A DNA stretch of 64,000 bases from Bacillota bacterium (GTDB lineage: Bacteria; Bacillota; Desulfotomaculia; Desulfotomaculales; Ammonificaceae), in NCBI GenBank assembly GCA_040755295.1, contig JBFMBK010000001.1:62001-126000 (forward strand), in the 5' to 3' direction. A model generated the notes under the pieces. That model saw only the letters and a list, made by a program, of their open reading frames with translations, had not been told where the DNA came from and did no database searches. Below are positions 8,833 to 17,500 of the stretch, piece after piece. Positions within the stretch are counted from its first letter, which is position 1, and each line of letters opens with the position of its first letter. A program made the position numbers and the translations under genes.

Positions 8833-9126
8833 ATGAAAATCGGACCTGCAAATGGACCGGATGCCGCCAAGGTTTACGGTATCCAGCAGAGGTTGTCGAA
8901 GAAAACCGAGAAGCAGGAACAAGGTGGTCGGATCGCCGATAGCTTTGAGCCATCAGTTGAGATAAAGGAGTTGCCGTTATTCAAGGAGCGCCTGCAGGAA
9001 ATTTCCGAGGTCAGGGAAGATCTGGTCGCCCGGCTTCGCCAGGAGATTGCGGCGGGTACTTACGAACCCGACCCGGAACGGATTGCGAAAGGGATATTGG
9101 AGGAATTAAACCTGAACCGGCGGTAA
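8833..9126 (+). CDS. flgM: Anti-sigma-28 factor FlgM
   Basis: FlgM holds sigma-28 inactive until the hook is complete. This is a 97-aa, highly charged protein: a disordered N-terminal half and a C-terminal sigma-binding helical part (VREDLVARLRQEIAAGTYEPD, then ERIAKGILEEL), the usual FlgM ending. The ATG lies behind a weak GGGGACTGATG site. It is preceded by a sigma-28 promoter and followed by a hairpin covering its stop codon, so it may also be made as a short separate transcript. Confidence 0.88.
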   Translation: MKIGPANGPDAAKVYGIQQRLSKKTEKQEQGGRIADSFEPSVEIKELPLFKERLQEISEVREDLVARLRQEIAAGTYEPDPERIAKGILEELNLNRR

Positions 9127-9138
9127 TAACCGCCGGTT
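9115..9138 (+). terminator. Hairpin terminator after flgM
   Basis: Perfect 10-base stem AACCGGCGGT / ACCGCCGGTT with a 4-base loop, followed by TTC. It includes the flgM stop codon. The U-tract is short, so termination may be partial. Confidence 0.55.
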
Positions 9139-9193
9139 TTCAACAGCGTTGATTAACAACATATAAAGCAATTATTTCTTGTCACCAAGTTTA

Positions 9194-9227
9194 CGGTCAC
9201 TGAAAAGCATGGGACTGCCAGTGACCG
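9194..9227 (+). promoter_or_regulatory. Hairpin in the leader of the flgN-flgK-flgL operon
   Basis: Perfect 9-base inverted repeat CGGTCACTG / CAGTGACCG around a 16-base loop, about 80 bases before the small gene at 9310. No U-tract follows, so it is more likely a leader structure or operator than a terminator. I could not place a clear promoter in this spacer. Confidence 0.4.
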
Positions 9228-9309
9228 CAATTCTTTGCGTAAGAAGGTTGAAGGTTTCTAAGGCAACAGGGATTGGCCGGGTGAGGCCCTTTGAAGGTGA
9301 TTGGTAAAG

Positions 9310-9657
9310 ATGAAAGTCGGAGCAGGCGGCTTACAGTCACAGGTAATGTTTGAAAGCGACGCGGCCCGGCGCGAGGGGATCGCCCGCAGCGAAGTCCAGG
9401 CACGCACGGAAGTAGCTCCTGAGCTTCGGAATGTCCCCGACGTCGAGAGGTTGGTACGGTTGGTTGAACAGCTTAATAACGCAGCGGTCATGTACAACTA
9501 TCCTTTTAGATTTCGAACGAAAAGGGTAAAGGATTCGGTCACTGTTTTGCGTTATGAGGATGATGAACCGGATTCGGAGGATGAGGTTTCACCTGAGGAA
9601 CTGGAAACGATTAGGCGGCGGCTCGAACGGGAGGGCTCTCTGGACGAGAGCGTGTAG
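9310..9657 (+). CDS. Small protein of unknown function in the flgM-flgN interval
   Basis: 115-aa soluble protein with no signal peptide. The middle (about 45-80) has a helix VERLVRLVEQLNNAAVMYN followed by a strand-like FRFRTKRVKDSVTVL; the tail is acidic and ends in a charged helix. The helix-then-strand layout is faintly like FlaG, but the FlaG ending is missing and a true flaG lies at 15282. ATG 9310 is preferred over TTG 9301 because AAGGTGA sits nine bases upstream. Position beside flgM, flgN and flgK argues for a flagellar role. Confidence 0.7.
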   Translation: MKVGAGGLQSQVMFESDAARREGIARSEVQARTEVAPELRNVPDVERLVRLVEQLNNAAVMYNYPFRFRTKRVKDSVTVLRYEDDEPDSEDEVSPEELETIRRRLEREGSLDESV

Positions 9658-9780
9658 TCGCAAGTCGCGGTGCGAGTTAAAAGTCCTCAGTCCTGAGTCG
9701 AAAGTCCTCAGTTCAAATGAATCCAGAATCCAAGAGAAATGGTCTTATACCGGCTACCGATTACTGTCTACGTCTACTAA
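9658..9780. repeat. Word-repeat spacer (AGTCCTCAGTC / GTCGCAAGTCGCG type)
   Basis: Spacer made of imperfect words such as AGTCCTCAGTCC, GAGTCGAAAGTCC and AAGTCGCGGTGCGAG, then AATCCAGAATCC. The same vocabulary recurs in at least ten other spacers of this window. Confidence 0.6.
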
Positions 9781-9815
9781 ATTACAAACCGGAGCATATG
9801 CGAAAGGTGAATGAG

Positions 9816-10334
9816 ATGAGCGATTACTCTAAAGAAGGCACTAAGATCGATAAATTCTACGACTCGCTGGAGGGGTTGCTCCGCCGACAGGGGGAGATAG
9901 TGAAGGCGTTGCTGAACGGCACGGAGAAACAGATAAACGCCCTGCGCGACGCGGACTCGGATGCTTTGATCAAACTGGCCGGGGAACAATCGGACCTTGT
10001 CGGTGAGCTGGCCCGGCTGGAGGGGATCAGGTATGAGTCTCAGGTAAATGTCGCCAAGGACTTCGGGTTAAAACGCGACGCCTCTCTGCGCGAGTTGCTC
10101 GACCGGGCTCCGGAAAGGCAACGCGTACACCTTACGACGTTAGGAAAAGGCTTACGGGCCGATTTGCGGGCTTTGCGCGAGGCGTTGGACATCTGCCGGG
10201 TCATGACTTGGCGCGGCCTGCAATACAATACCCTACTCATGAGGGAAATCGGCCTGGTCGAGGACAATACTTACGGATCCGAGGGTGAGGTTAGTCAGGC
10301 TAAGCCGTCGCAAGCGATCGACAGTGTAGTATAG
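9816..10334 (+). CDS. flgN: Flagellar export chaperone FlgN
   Basis: FlgN is the chaperone for hook-associated proteins FlgK and FlgL, encoded just downstream. The 172-aa all-helical protein has the FlgN pattern: an N-terminal helix FYDSLEGLLRRQGEIVKALL, a central LAGEQSDLVGELARLEGIR, and a C-terminal coiled region ending MTWRGLQYNTLLMREIGL. ATG 9816 is chosen for the AAAGGTGA upstream; longer frames run back into word-repeat DNA. It lies 20 bases before flgK. Confidence 0.85.
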   Translation: MSDYSKEGTKIDKFYDSLEGLLRRQGEIVKALLNGTEKQINALRDADSDALIKLAGEQSDLVGELARLEGIRYESQVNVAKDFGLKRDASLRELLDRAPERQRVHLTTLGKGLRADLRALREALDICRVMTWRGLQYNTLLMREIGLVEDNTYGSEGEVSQAKPSQAIDSVV

Positions 10335-10353
10335 AAAGAGCGGGGGGTTTGGG

Positions 10354-11724
10354 ATGATTTCAACATTCTTCGGTCTTGAGATTGCCAGGCGCGGCATTAT
10401 GGCGGGACGGACAGCGATGGATACCGCCGCCCATAACCTTGCGAACGCCGATACCGAGGGGTATACCCGCCAGGACGCGGTCCACGCCGCCACATCACCT
10501 TACACCTATCCGACGAGGGAGCAGATAATCGTCCCGGGCCAACTCGGCACCGGCGTCGAAATCACCACTATCCGCCGCGTCCGGGACGAGCTTCTTGATA
10601 AACAGTTGCGTAACGCTTTGGGGGAGGCGGGTTACTGGGAAGAGCGGGAGGACGCCCTTTCGCGCGTAGAGGCGGTTTTCCCCGAGCCGTCGGAATACGG
10701 GCTCCAGAGCTTAATCGGTAAGTTTTTCAACAACTGGCACGAGTTGAACAACAGCCCGCAGGACGTGGGTCTTAAGGCCGCCGTGAGGGTAGCGGGCGAG
10801 GAACTTACGGTTGCCGTGCGGCAAACGTACGGCCAGTTGGAAGAAAACGAGCGCAACCTGAGGGAACTGGCACAGGATCAGGTCGATACAATCAACAGCG
10901 TCGCTGAAGAGGTCGGCAGCCTGAACCAGATGATTCAGAGGCTGGTGCTCATGGGAGCGCAGCCGAACGATCTTATGGACCGTCGTGATGTGCTTCTCGA
11001 CAAGCTGGCGGTCATAGGCACGCAAACGGCGGAAATCCAGAGTGACGGTACCGTGGTGGTTTCCCTGTTTGGGAAGGAACTGGTGCATGCGGACGGCACC
11101 TACGAAACGGTAACTATTGAGGATCCTTTCGCAGGAACTGAGGACAGTCTTGTTCTTTCTTTCTCATCGGGTGAAACAGTCGACATAACCGCGGCGGCTA
11201 ATGCATATACCCTGTCGGGCTCCCTGGTGGGCGTCGAAAGTTCCAGGCAGAAGGTCAAGGGTTACATGGAAGATCTGGACACCCTGGCCGACACGATCCG
11301 TGACGAGGTGAATACCGCCCACGAGACCGATTTCTTTAACCCGGCGTCAACCGGGGCGGCAGACTTTGACCTGAGCGACGATGTTAAAGACGACCTCAAC
11401 AACATCGACGGCACCAAGGCCCTGGCCGTAGCCGGACTGCGCGACGACCTGGTTATGGCGGACGGCACCGCGACTTTTGAGGGCTTCTACCGGCAGCTTG
11501 TTACCAGGATAGGCGAAGACATGCGGGGCGCCGGCGAACGCACCCTGGGAGCGCGCGTCGTTAGTGAACAGCTGCAAAACCTGCGGCAGTCGGTTTCCGG
11601 GGTGTCCGTGGACGAAGAGCTGACAAAAATATCTCAATACCAGTACGCCTTCCAGGCCTGTTCGCGTGTGGTCAGCATTATGGACAGCCTTCTCGACACC
11701 TTGATTAACCGGATGGCGGTATAG
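10354..11724 (+). CDS. flgK: Hook-associated protein 1 FlgK
   Basis: FlgK forms the first hook-filament junction layer. The 456-aa protein has the conserved rod/hook N-terminus (GLEIARRGIMAGRTAMD, then HNLANADTEGYTRQ), a long helical D1 region, the strip EVGSLNQMIQRLVLMG, the LMDRRDVLLDKLA motif typical of FlgK, and a C-terminal helix ending ISQYQYAFQACSRVVSIMDSL. It contains one Cys near the C-terminus. The start lies behind GGGGGG. It follows flgN; flgL comes after a 230-base repeat spacer. Confidence 0.94.
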   Translation: MISTFFGLEIARRGIMAGRTAMDTAAHNLANADTEGYTRQDAVHAATSPYTYPTREQIIVPGQLGTGVEITTIRRVRDELLDKQLRNALGEAGYWEEREDALSRVEAVFPEPSEYGLQSLIGKFFNNWHELNNSPQDVGLKAAVRVAGEELTVAVRQTYGQLEENERNLRELAQDQVDTINSVAEEVGSLNQMIQRLVLMGAQPNDLMDRRDVLLDKLAVIGTQTAEIQSDGTVVVSLFGKELVHADGTYETVTIEDPFAGTEDSLVLSFSSGETVDITAAANAYTLSGSLVGVESSRQKVKGYMEDLDTLADTIRDEVNTAHETDFFNPASTGAADFDLSDDVKDDLNNIDGTKALAVAGLRDDLVMADGTATFEGFYRQLVTRIGEDMRGAGERTLGARVVSEQLQNLRQSVSGVSVDEELTKISQYQYAFQACSRVVSIMDSLLDTLINRMAV

Positions 11725-11939
11725 AATTAGTAGTCAGTAGTCAGAAGGTGGAAGTCCGAAGTTGCGAGTCGCGGGTTATGGGTTGCGAGTTAAGTCCTAA
11801 GTCGAAAGTCCTCGGTCCTTAGTCAGGGATCGGGGAATGGGAAACACGGGTTTGGGGGTACGGGTTTAGGAAATAGGAACCATCGTCTTCATATTCTCAA
11901 GACTAAGGACTGACAACTAGGGACTCGGGACTAAGGAAT
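11725..11939. repeat. Inverted word-repeat spacer without ORF between flgK and flgL
   Basis: The left half carries forward words (AAGTCCTAAGTCGAAAGTCC, GCGGGTTATGGGTTGCGAG). The right half carries the reverse-complement words (GACTAAGGACTGACAACTAG, GGACTCGGGACTAAGG). The whole could fold into a long imperfect hairpin inside the operon. It looks like the ORF-less version of the units around 21987 and 28347. Confidence 0.65.
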
Positions 11940-11954
11940 TTGGAGGGGAAGCCG

Positions 11955-12860
11955 ATGCGGATAAGCCACAGCATGATCGCCCAGAACATGATGCGGTACA
12001 TACAGACCAACCTTGAGGGTCTTACTAAATCGCAGGAGATGATGTCCACCGGCAGGAAGGTCAATAAGCCCAGCGACGATCCCCCGGCGACTAATAATAT
12101 TATAAGTGTACATACCGCCTTAGATATTAACCACCAGTACACGCGTAATATCAATGATGGTTTGGCCTGGCAGAACCAAACGGATGCGGCCCTCGGATAC
12201 GCCATGGATCTCTTACACCGGGCACGAGACCTTGCGGTACAGGGCGCCAGCGGCACCCTGACGACCGAGGATATGCAGGCGATAGCCCGCCAGGTCGATG
12301 GTGTTATTGACGGTATGGTTACCGTAGCAAACAGTAACTTAGGCAGTAAGTACATTTTCGCCGGCACACAGAATGCGACGCCTCCTTTTACGGTAAACAA
12401 GGTGGCCGAAACAGTAACGTATAACGGCAACACCGACACAGTCTTGCGGGAAATAGCCAGCGATTTTACGGTGCAGGTTGACGCGGGAGGAGCGGTCTTT
12501 GGGGCCACAGGTACGGGAAGTGTCACCACCGGGGTGTTTTTTACGTTATTCCAGCTTCGTGACGCGCTCGACGCAGGGGATAACGCCACGGTAAGCAGTA
12601 CAATAGGAGATGTTGATCAGAGGATCGATGAGATACTTGTGTATCGCGTGGGGACTGGTTCGCGTACCAACCAACTGGAGTCCTTAAAGTCCCAGCTTGA
12701 GGACCAGGAGGTTCGTTTTACCGGTGTCCTTTCCGGCTTACAGGACGCCGATATCGCCCGAGCCAGCATCCAATTCGGCCAGCAACAGCTCGCCTACGAA
12801 GCTACCCTTTCCGCCGGAGCGAGGCTTTTGCAAACCTCACTTCTTGACTTCTTGAAGTAA
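11955..12860 (+). CDS. flgL: Hook-associated protein 3 FlgL
   Basis: FlgL is the second junction protein between hook and filament. The 301-aa protein begins with the flagellin-like N-terminus (MRISHSMIAQNMMRYIQTN; GRKVNKPSDDPPATNNI) and ends with a flagellin-like C-terminal helix (ARASIQFGQQQLAYEATLSAGARL). The middle has the FlgL signature GSKYIFAGTQNATPPF. ATG 11955 sits behind GGAGGGG; a TTG at 11940 overlaps that site and is less likely. It ends at a convergent terminator facing the fliT-like gene. Confidence 0.94.
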   Translation: MRISHSMIAQNMMRYIQTNLEGLTKSQEMMSTGRKVNKPSDDPPATNNIISVHTALDINHQYTRNINDGLAWQNQTDAALGYAMDLLHRARDLAVQGASGTLTTEDMQAIARQVDGVIDGMVTVANSNLGSKYIFAGTQNATPPFTVNKVAETVTYNGNTDTVLREIASDFTVQVDAGGAVFGATGTGSVTTGVFFTLFQLRDALDAGDNATVSSTIGDVDQRIDEILVYRVGTGSRTNQLESLKSQLEDQEVRFTGVLSGLQDADIARASIQFGQQQLAYEATLSAGARLLQTSLLDFLK

Positions 12861-12893
12861 TATTGGTTGCGGAATTACGTTAAAGAAAGGAAA

Positions 12894-12921
12894 GGCAGGG
12901 GATAAGTCTAGAACCCCTGCC
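12894..12921. terminator. Convergent terminator between flgL and the fliD-fliS operon
   Basis: Perfect stem GGCAGGGG / CCCCTGCC with a 12-base loop. On the plus strand it is followed by TTATTT; on the minus strand by TTTCCTTTCTTT. It suits both converging transcripts. Confidence 0.75.
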
Positions 12922-13305
12922 TTATTTGCGGTCGTCCAAGAACCTGCCCGTCGTCTGGGCGTGTTTCAAATATGCCAGTACATTCTTCCCTTCACGCATC
13001 TGACGCAGCAACCGGGCAAGTTCTTCCCGGTGGGCAATTAATAACCCGCCGGCCCACTCGTTCAACTCCCCGATTTCCGCCTGCAGCAATATGCTTTCCT
13101 GTCCGTCGGCCGTGTTTTCAGGAGCGCATTCTTTCAGATCGTCGATTAATTTCTGGCGGGTAGCAAGGAGTTCCATGATTTCGTCCACCGGACGTGCGGC
13201 CTCTTCGTTTTTTTCCTCCGCCGGGAGACACAATCCTTCGGCCGCAGCCGCTAACCTTCTGGTGGTTTCGAGCATCTCTTTAAGGATTGCCAACCTTCCC
13301 GCCAT
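12922..13305 (-). CDS. FliT-like flagellar chaperone candidate
   Basis: 127-aa helical protein with long Leu/Glu-rich helices (LAILKEMLETTRRLAAAAEGL; IMELLATRQKLIDDLKE; HREELARLLRQMREGKNVLAYL). Size, helix pattern and position directly after fliS fit a FliT-type chaperone for FliD or a similar regulator. Sequence recognition is weak, so the name is an inference from context. Its ATG overlaps the fliS stop (TAATG), so the two are coupled. It is the last gene of the minus-strand flagellin operon. Confidence 0.7.
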   Translation of the reverse strand: MAGRLAILKEMLETTRRLAAAAEGLCLPAEEKNEEAARPVDEIMELLATRQKLIDDLKECAPENTADGQESILLQAEIGELNEWAGGLLIAHREELARLLRQMREGKNVLAYLKHAQTTGRFLDDRK

Positions 13306-13691
13306 TATTCTTCACCTTCGTCTGCTTTTCCGTTGAGAGCTTCCCGCCAAGTATCACGAAGCTGATCAAGAAAAATAACCGCTTCCTTTATCAGATCTGT
13401 ATCTTTACTCATGTTTGCTTGAACCAGGCAGCGCAAAATAAATTCATAAAGAGTGGCCAGGTTTTTGCCTACCTCGATTTCGGTGTTTACGGTCGATGCA
13501 AGATATTCGACGATGTCTTGAGCGCGAATCAGGGAATGGTGCGCGGCAGGAAAATCACGTTTATCTATATGTGCGGCTGCCTGCCGGGCAAAGCGGGCGG
13601 CGCCTTCAAAGAGAGACAAGGCAAGACGGCCCTGATCGGCGGTTAGGATTGCGTTATCGTGGTACTGCTGGTATGGATTGGTGAGTGACAT
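13305..13691 (-). CDS. fliS: Flagellin chaperone FliS
   Basis: FliS binds the flagellin C-terminus and prevents premature polymerisation. The 128-aa helical protein has the usual opening (NPYQQYHDNAILTADQGRL, like the family NPYxxYxxxxVxTAsp), the middle IRAQDIVEYLASTVNTEI and the late LYEFILRCLVQANMSKD. The start is behind GGAGGTT. It sits between fliD and the fliT-like gene in a tight operon. Confidence 0.93.
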   Translation of the reverse strand: MSLTNPYQQYHDNAILTADQGRLALSLFEGAARFARQAAAHIDKRDFPAAHHSLIRAQDIVEYLASTVNTEIEVGKNLATLYEFILRCLVQANMSKDTDLIKEAVIFLDQLRDTWREALNGKADEGEE

Positions 13692-13697
13692 AAGGCG

Positions 13698-15266
13698 TTA
13701 ACCTCCTTGAGATTGTTTTGTCAACCAGGCGCTCTGTGTGTTGAATTGAGCTATCGCCTGTTCCATTGCCGTAAACTGACGCCAGTAGCGCTCTTCCAAA
13801 GTTGTAAGACGATCCTCCGTGTCGGAGATCCGGTCTTCAAGGTCACGAATAGACTCGGCGATGTAGCTTTCGTCAAAGAGTGAAAAAGTACTTGGATATC
13901 CCGCCTCATCGGTTAAGCGGTCTGCGAGTTTGTTAACCTCGTCGTAGAGCCTTACACCTATGCCCTGCTGTTCGTAGGTGTACGCGTCATCATCCGCCGT
14001 GAAAAGACGCATGACTGCATCCGGGTTGGTGCTGATCGCCTCGCGGAGCTTCGTTTCATCGACATATAGTTTGCCGCCTTCGAAATAGTATCCTGTTGAA
14101 AAACCAATCCCGAATATCGAGTCAAAACCGGTCGTAAGTCCGGAGACTGCGGTTGTGAGCGCTCGGCGCAATTCACTCACACCGCTGAAGAGGATTGAAT
14201 CACTGCGAAGCAATCCGCTTTTTGCTTTTTCTTCCCACTGTTCGATCTGCGTGTCGGTCAGCTCTTCTTTTTGCTCGTCTGTCAGCGGGAGATAATCGGA
14301 ATAACGTGTTTCATTGAGCTCGTTGTTAATCGTCGAGATTAACGAATTGAACTCTTCTACAAACGTGGTAATGGTATCGACCACTTCATCGACATCTTGC
14401 GATACCGTAACTTTAACAGCACTGGCTGTTGTTTTCAGCAAGTTAAAGGTGACGCCGTTTAAAGCGAAACTGTTTTCGGTCGGGGTATGCGTCACCACAT
14501 CCGGTAGGCCGTCAATAGTTATTGAAACGTCGGCGTTGCTGCCGGTTAGTATTTCCTCCGAGTCGCCGGGATTGGTAAAGTAGCTCGTAAACTTTAAGTT
14601 ATCGAGCAGAAACCAGTTGGAGTCTACAATTTTATATTTGTTGTCGCTGTATTGCCCTGTTCTTGACGTCGAAAGAAGGATACGGTCGGTCAGCGGTTCA
14701 TAGACCGCGGATATTTCGCCGGCGGTTTGCGTTTCGATTTCGTTGAGCACATCGTTAAGGGTGTCGGTCGGGTCAACATTTATGGTAAGGGTAGCGTCTT
14801 CAACTTCCGCTCCTAACTCGTCAGTTTTGTATGTTACGATTTGAAAAGAAGTGGGACCGGCTAAACCGACGGAAGAAGACAGTTGCTCGTCAGGGTCAAA
14901 ACTCGCACCGAAAGTGTCACTGTACAGTCTGCCGACACCGGCGAGGCTGTTTACCGTTAAGTTGTATGCAAGAGCCTGTGCGGATGAACTTGCGGTAGCT
15001 GTGACGGCTGTCGTATCAGCAGACGTTGCTGTTTTGGCCAAATAGGTGCCCTGGAGCTTCATTTTCAGGGCGTAGTTGCTGCGAAAATCTACCAGCGCCT
15101 GGTTTATTGTCCGGTAGTCAGCCTGTTTCCATAGCAAAGTCTGCTTTTTCTGCAGCATACGATCAAGGGGTATCCGGGCTACCTTCATAAGATCTTTAAC
15201 CATCTGATCGGTATCCATACCCGAGGCAAGCCCGGCTACCCTATTTATTATTGATAAGTAGCTCAT
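13698..15266 (-). CDS. fliD: Filament cap protein FliD
   Basis: FliD (HAP2) caps the growing filament and folds flagellin. The 522-aa protein shows the FliD N-terminal domain (VAGLASGMDTDQMVKDLMK; IPLDRMLQKKQTLLWKQADYR), a variable exposed middle (about 90-330), and the FliD C-terminal domain (ETRYSDYLPLTDEQKEELT through YYFEGGKLYVDETKLREAI), ending in the coiled helix ISDTEDRLTTLEERYWRQF. The start follows AAGGAGG. It is immediately downstream of flaG. Confidence 0.95.
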   Translation of the reverse strand: MSYLSIINRVAGLASGMDTDQMVKDLMKVARIPLDRMLQKKQTLLWKQADYRTINQALVDFRSNYALKMKLQGTYLAKTATSADTTAVTATASSSAQALAYNLTVNSLAGVGRLYSDTFGASFDPDEQLSSSVGLAGPTSFQIVTYKTDELGAEVEDATLTINVDPTDTLNDVLNEIETQTAGEISAVYEPLTDRILLSTSRTGQYSDNKYKIVDSNWFLLDNLKFTSYFTNPGDSEEILTGSNADVSITIDGLPDVVTHTPTENSFALNGVTFNLLKTTASAVKVTVSQDVDEVVDTITTFVEEFNSLISTINNELNETRYSDYLPLTDEQKEELTDTQIEQWEEKAKSGLLRSDSILFSGVSELRRALTTAVSGLTTGFDSIFGIGFSTGYYFEGGKLYVDETKLREAISTNPDAVMRLFTADDDAYTYEQQGIGVRLYDEVNKLADRLTDEAGYPSTFSLFDESYIAESIRDLEDRISDTEDRLTTLEERYWRQFTAMEQAIAQFNTQSAWLTKQSQGG

Positions 15267-15281
15267 TTAACCGGCCTCCTT

Positions 15282-15650
15282 TTAAGCGTGCTTGTTTACG
15301 AGCAGACCGACCAATTCCCGGATTTGCGCCACAAGGTTCAGTACCTTTTCCGGCGGCACCTCGTTTATCACCTTGTCCGTTTCCAGGTCGATAATCTGTA
15401 CCATATACTCGCGTGTCTGTTCGTGCATTTTGAAATGGTACCGCCGCCCGAAAGCGTGTGCCGTTTCCGACAATTGTTGCAGCGCTTTCTTCACATCGTG
15501 TTCGGGTTTCTGCTGTTTTTCGATTTCACTCGGCTGATCCGGTTTCGATTTTGACGGTTCCAGATTGACTTTCTCCACCTGGTTATTTTCTGTTTGCGCA
15601 GGTTGCACCGGAACCTCGAGTTGTGCTTGTCTTACAGGCAAAACCGACAT
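15282..15650 (-). CDS. flaG: FlaG family flagellar protein
   Basis: FlaG proteins affect filament length or assembly in many flagellates. The 122-aa protein has a disordered, Gln/Pro/Lys-rich N-terminal half (about 5-55) and the FlaG domain (about 60-120): RYHFKMHEQTREYMVQIID, then the typical KVINEVPPEKVLNLVAQIREL. ATG 15650 is preferred over GTG 15659 because GGCGGTG is correctly placed for it. It lies between maf and fliD. Confidence 0.9.
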   Translation of the reverse strand: MSVLPVRQAQLEVPVQPAQTENNQVEKVNLEPSKSKPDQPSEIEKQQKPEHDVKKALQQLSETAHAFGRRYHFKMHEQTREYMVQIIDLETDKVINEVPPEKVLNLVAQIRELVGLLVNKHA

Positions 15651-15673
15651 GAGTTTCACCGCCTTTCTTACCG

Positions 15674-17500
15674 TTAGCAGTTTTCACATACTTCCGCGTT
15701 CTCAACCTTGTCTGTTGCAACCAAGTCCTTGACGGAGTTCACCATCTGCTTGCGCATAAACTTTGCCGCTTGGAGGTATAGGCCGTATATGGCGTTAATC
15801 AGCTTGACCTGTTCCTTCAAGCTCGCGTCTTCCGGGAGTTCGGCGGCAAATTCCGTTTCAATCGTCAACATGTCCAAAAGGTTTGTAAGTTTGGTTTCAG
15901 CGTTCACCGCTTTTATCCTGGAGTTGAGCTCTTTGGCACGCTTCCTTAGAAGATCGAGACTGCCGCGCACGAACGCGCTTCCGGCGTGCCCCTTGTTTTC
16001 ACTGTCCCTATCCGCCAGGCCGCTGATTTTATCTACCTTTTTAGCGGCAGTTAAAACACTTTGCAGTTTTTTGATAAGCCCTTTAAACTTCCGCGCGGTT
16101 TTATTGAACTCTTTAGTTATCCGCTCCCGAATAGCGGGATCCGGTTGGTTTTCTTGGTGTAATTTATTTATTGTTTCTAAAACCGGGAACTCTTCATTGA
16201 AGTATCCATCAATGGCTTCCTTAAAGGTCATGATTTTTGCACCGCGCTTTATTGCGCCGCCTTCCGTAGCATCGATGATCAGCCGGTCTTTATGCAGGGC
16301 GAAAAGCTCTTCGAAACGGACGATGAACGTGTGGAAGTTCCGCATGGTAACAACTTTGCCGCCGCCGATGGCGGGTACTTCGAACATATGTAAATTAGTT
16401 GACGTTGTGTCTACTTTATGGTCTTCATAAGCCGTGCCTTTCGAGTGTGTATAACCGTTGGTGAAAGAGAGGTCCTGGCCTATGAAAACAATAGGATTTG
16501 CGCCGATAAGGCACGCGACACCGAAGGCCGCGATGGCCACGGAACCGCCCGGTTCGATGTACCCTTTGTCTCCGTATAACTCTTTGAGCCATGTTGTAAA
16601 AAAGCTGGTGAAAGAATTAAAAACAAAACGCCGGCCTTCGAAAAGAGGCGGTATCTTATAATGGGTTTGAGGTTCGTAACACAAGAATTCTTCGGTTGTC
16701 GGCAACCCTTCAAAGAGCTTGAAATTTAGTTCGGTGGGGTCCAGGGTCACCACAAGGTCTGGGTGGATTCCTTTTGCCAGCATGGCTTTTAACGCCGTGC
16801 CGACGGCTATTATCACGCTTTTACCTTTCGCTTCGGCCAGGAGGTCGATGTTTTTGCTCAAGGACGGTCCTGCAGCCACGACAACCGCAGGCTTGCCCGC
16901 AAACGCGTCTTTAAGGAAGCTGATCCCCGGATCCGAGGTAACTGCTTTTAAGTTGGCAAAGTTGTTTTCCTGAACAAAAAAGTTCAACGTTTGCGCTGTC
17001 TGCATGTCTATAAGCAAAAGGGAAACGTAATCCCGGACCCGGGCGGATATCGTATCGTAAAATTCAGGGTCCAGGCGGAGCGAAGCGGGATGCTCCACCA
17101 TTACCAACCCGTTCCGGAATTTATCGCGTTTGCGGTAGACAAAGGTTTTGGTCACATCTTCGGATCCGGTGATATTCAACCTGTCCCAAGGGATGTTCTC
17201 GATGTTTTCCGGGTTATTCTGAAACCACTCCCTCAACTGAGGGTGACCTTCCACAACGAAAATCTGCGCGTCGGGTTTAGCAACCCGGAGCACTTCATGT
17301 ATATGATAACCGAGACCAAGCCCAAGACAGATAATGGCGCTCGCTTCTTTTACAGAAGGGTACCGTTCCACAAGGCGTCTTGCCTCCGCTACCGGATCAT
17401 GGGCACTGTGAAGCAAAAAAGCAGCGCCGTCAGAAGGATAAGCTCGCGCGGTAGGCAGGCCTTTTTTCCCCTCTATGAATTCAATTACTGCATCTGGCAT
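15674..17500 (-). CDS. maf: Maf-family motility-associated glycosyltransferase (DUF115)
   Basis: Maf proteins transfer nonulosonic acids such as legionaminic or pseudaminic acid onto flagellin Ser/Thr. The 608-aa protein shows an N-terminal Rossmann-like part (IICLGLGLGYHIHEVL, IFVVEGHPQL) and the central DUF115 core (PAVVVAAGPSLSKNIDLL; VTLDPTELNF; GGSVAIAAFGVACLIGANPI; FIGQDLSFTNGYTH). The C-terminal third (about 430-600) is helical and charged. It overlaps the preceding small gene by 16 bases. The legionaminate genes at 20.9-30.6 kb are its likely sugar source. Confidence 0.92.
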   Translation of the reverse strand: MPDAVIEFIEGKKGLPTARAYPSDGAAFLLHSAHDPVAEARRLVERYPSVKEASAIICLGLGLGYHIHEVLRVAKPDAQIFVVEGHPQLREWFQNNPENIENIPWDRLNITGSEDVTKTFVYRKRDKFRNGLVMVEHPASLRLDPEFYDTISARVRDYVSLLLIDMQTAQTLNFFVQENNFANLKAVTSDPGISFLKDAFAGKPAVVVAAGPSLSKNIDLLAEAKGKSVIIAVGTALKAMLAKGIHPDLVVTLDPTELNFKLFEGLPTTEEFLCYEPQTHYKIPPLFEGRRFVFNSFTSFFTTWLKELYGDKGYIEPGGSVAIAAFGVACLIGANPIVFIGQDLSFTNGYTHSKGTAYEDHKVDTTSTNLHMFEVPAIGGGKVVTMRNFHTFIVRFEELFALHKDRLIIDATEGGAIKRGAKIMTFKEAIDGYFNEEFPVLETINKLHQENQPDPAIRERITKEFNKTARKFKGLIKKLQSVLTAAKKVDKISGLADRDSENKGHAGSAFVRGSLDLLRKRAKELNSRIKAVNAETKLTNLLDMLTIETEFAAELPEDASLKEQVKLINAIYGLYLQAAKFMRKQMVNSVKDLVATDKVENAEVCENC

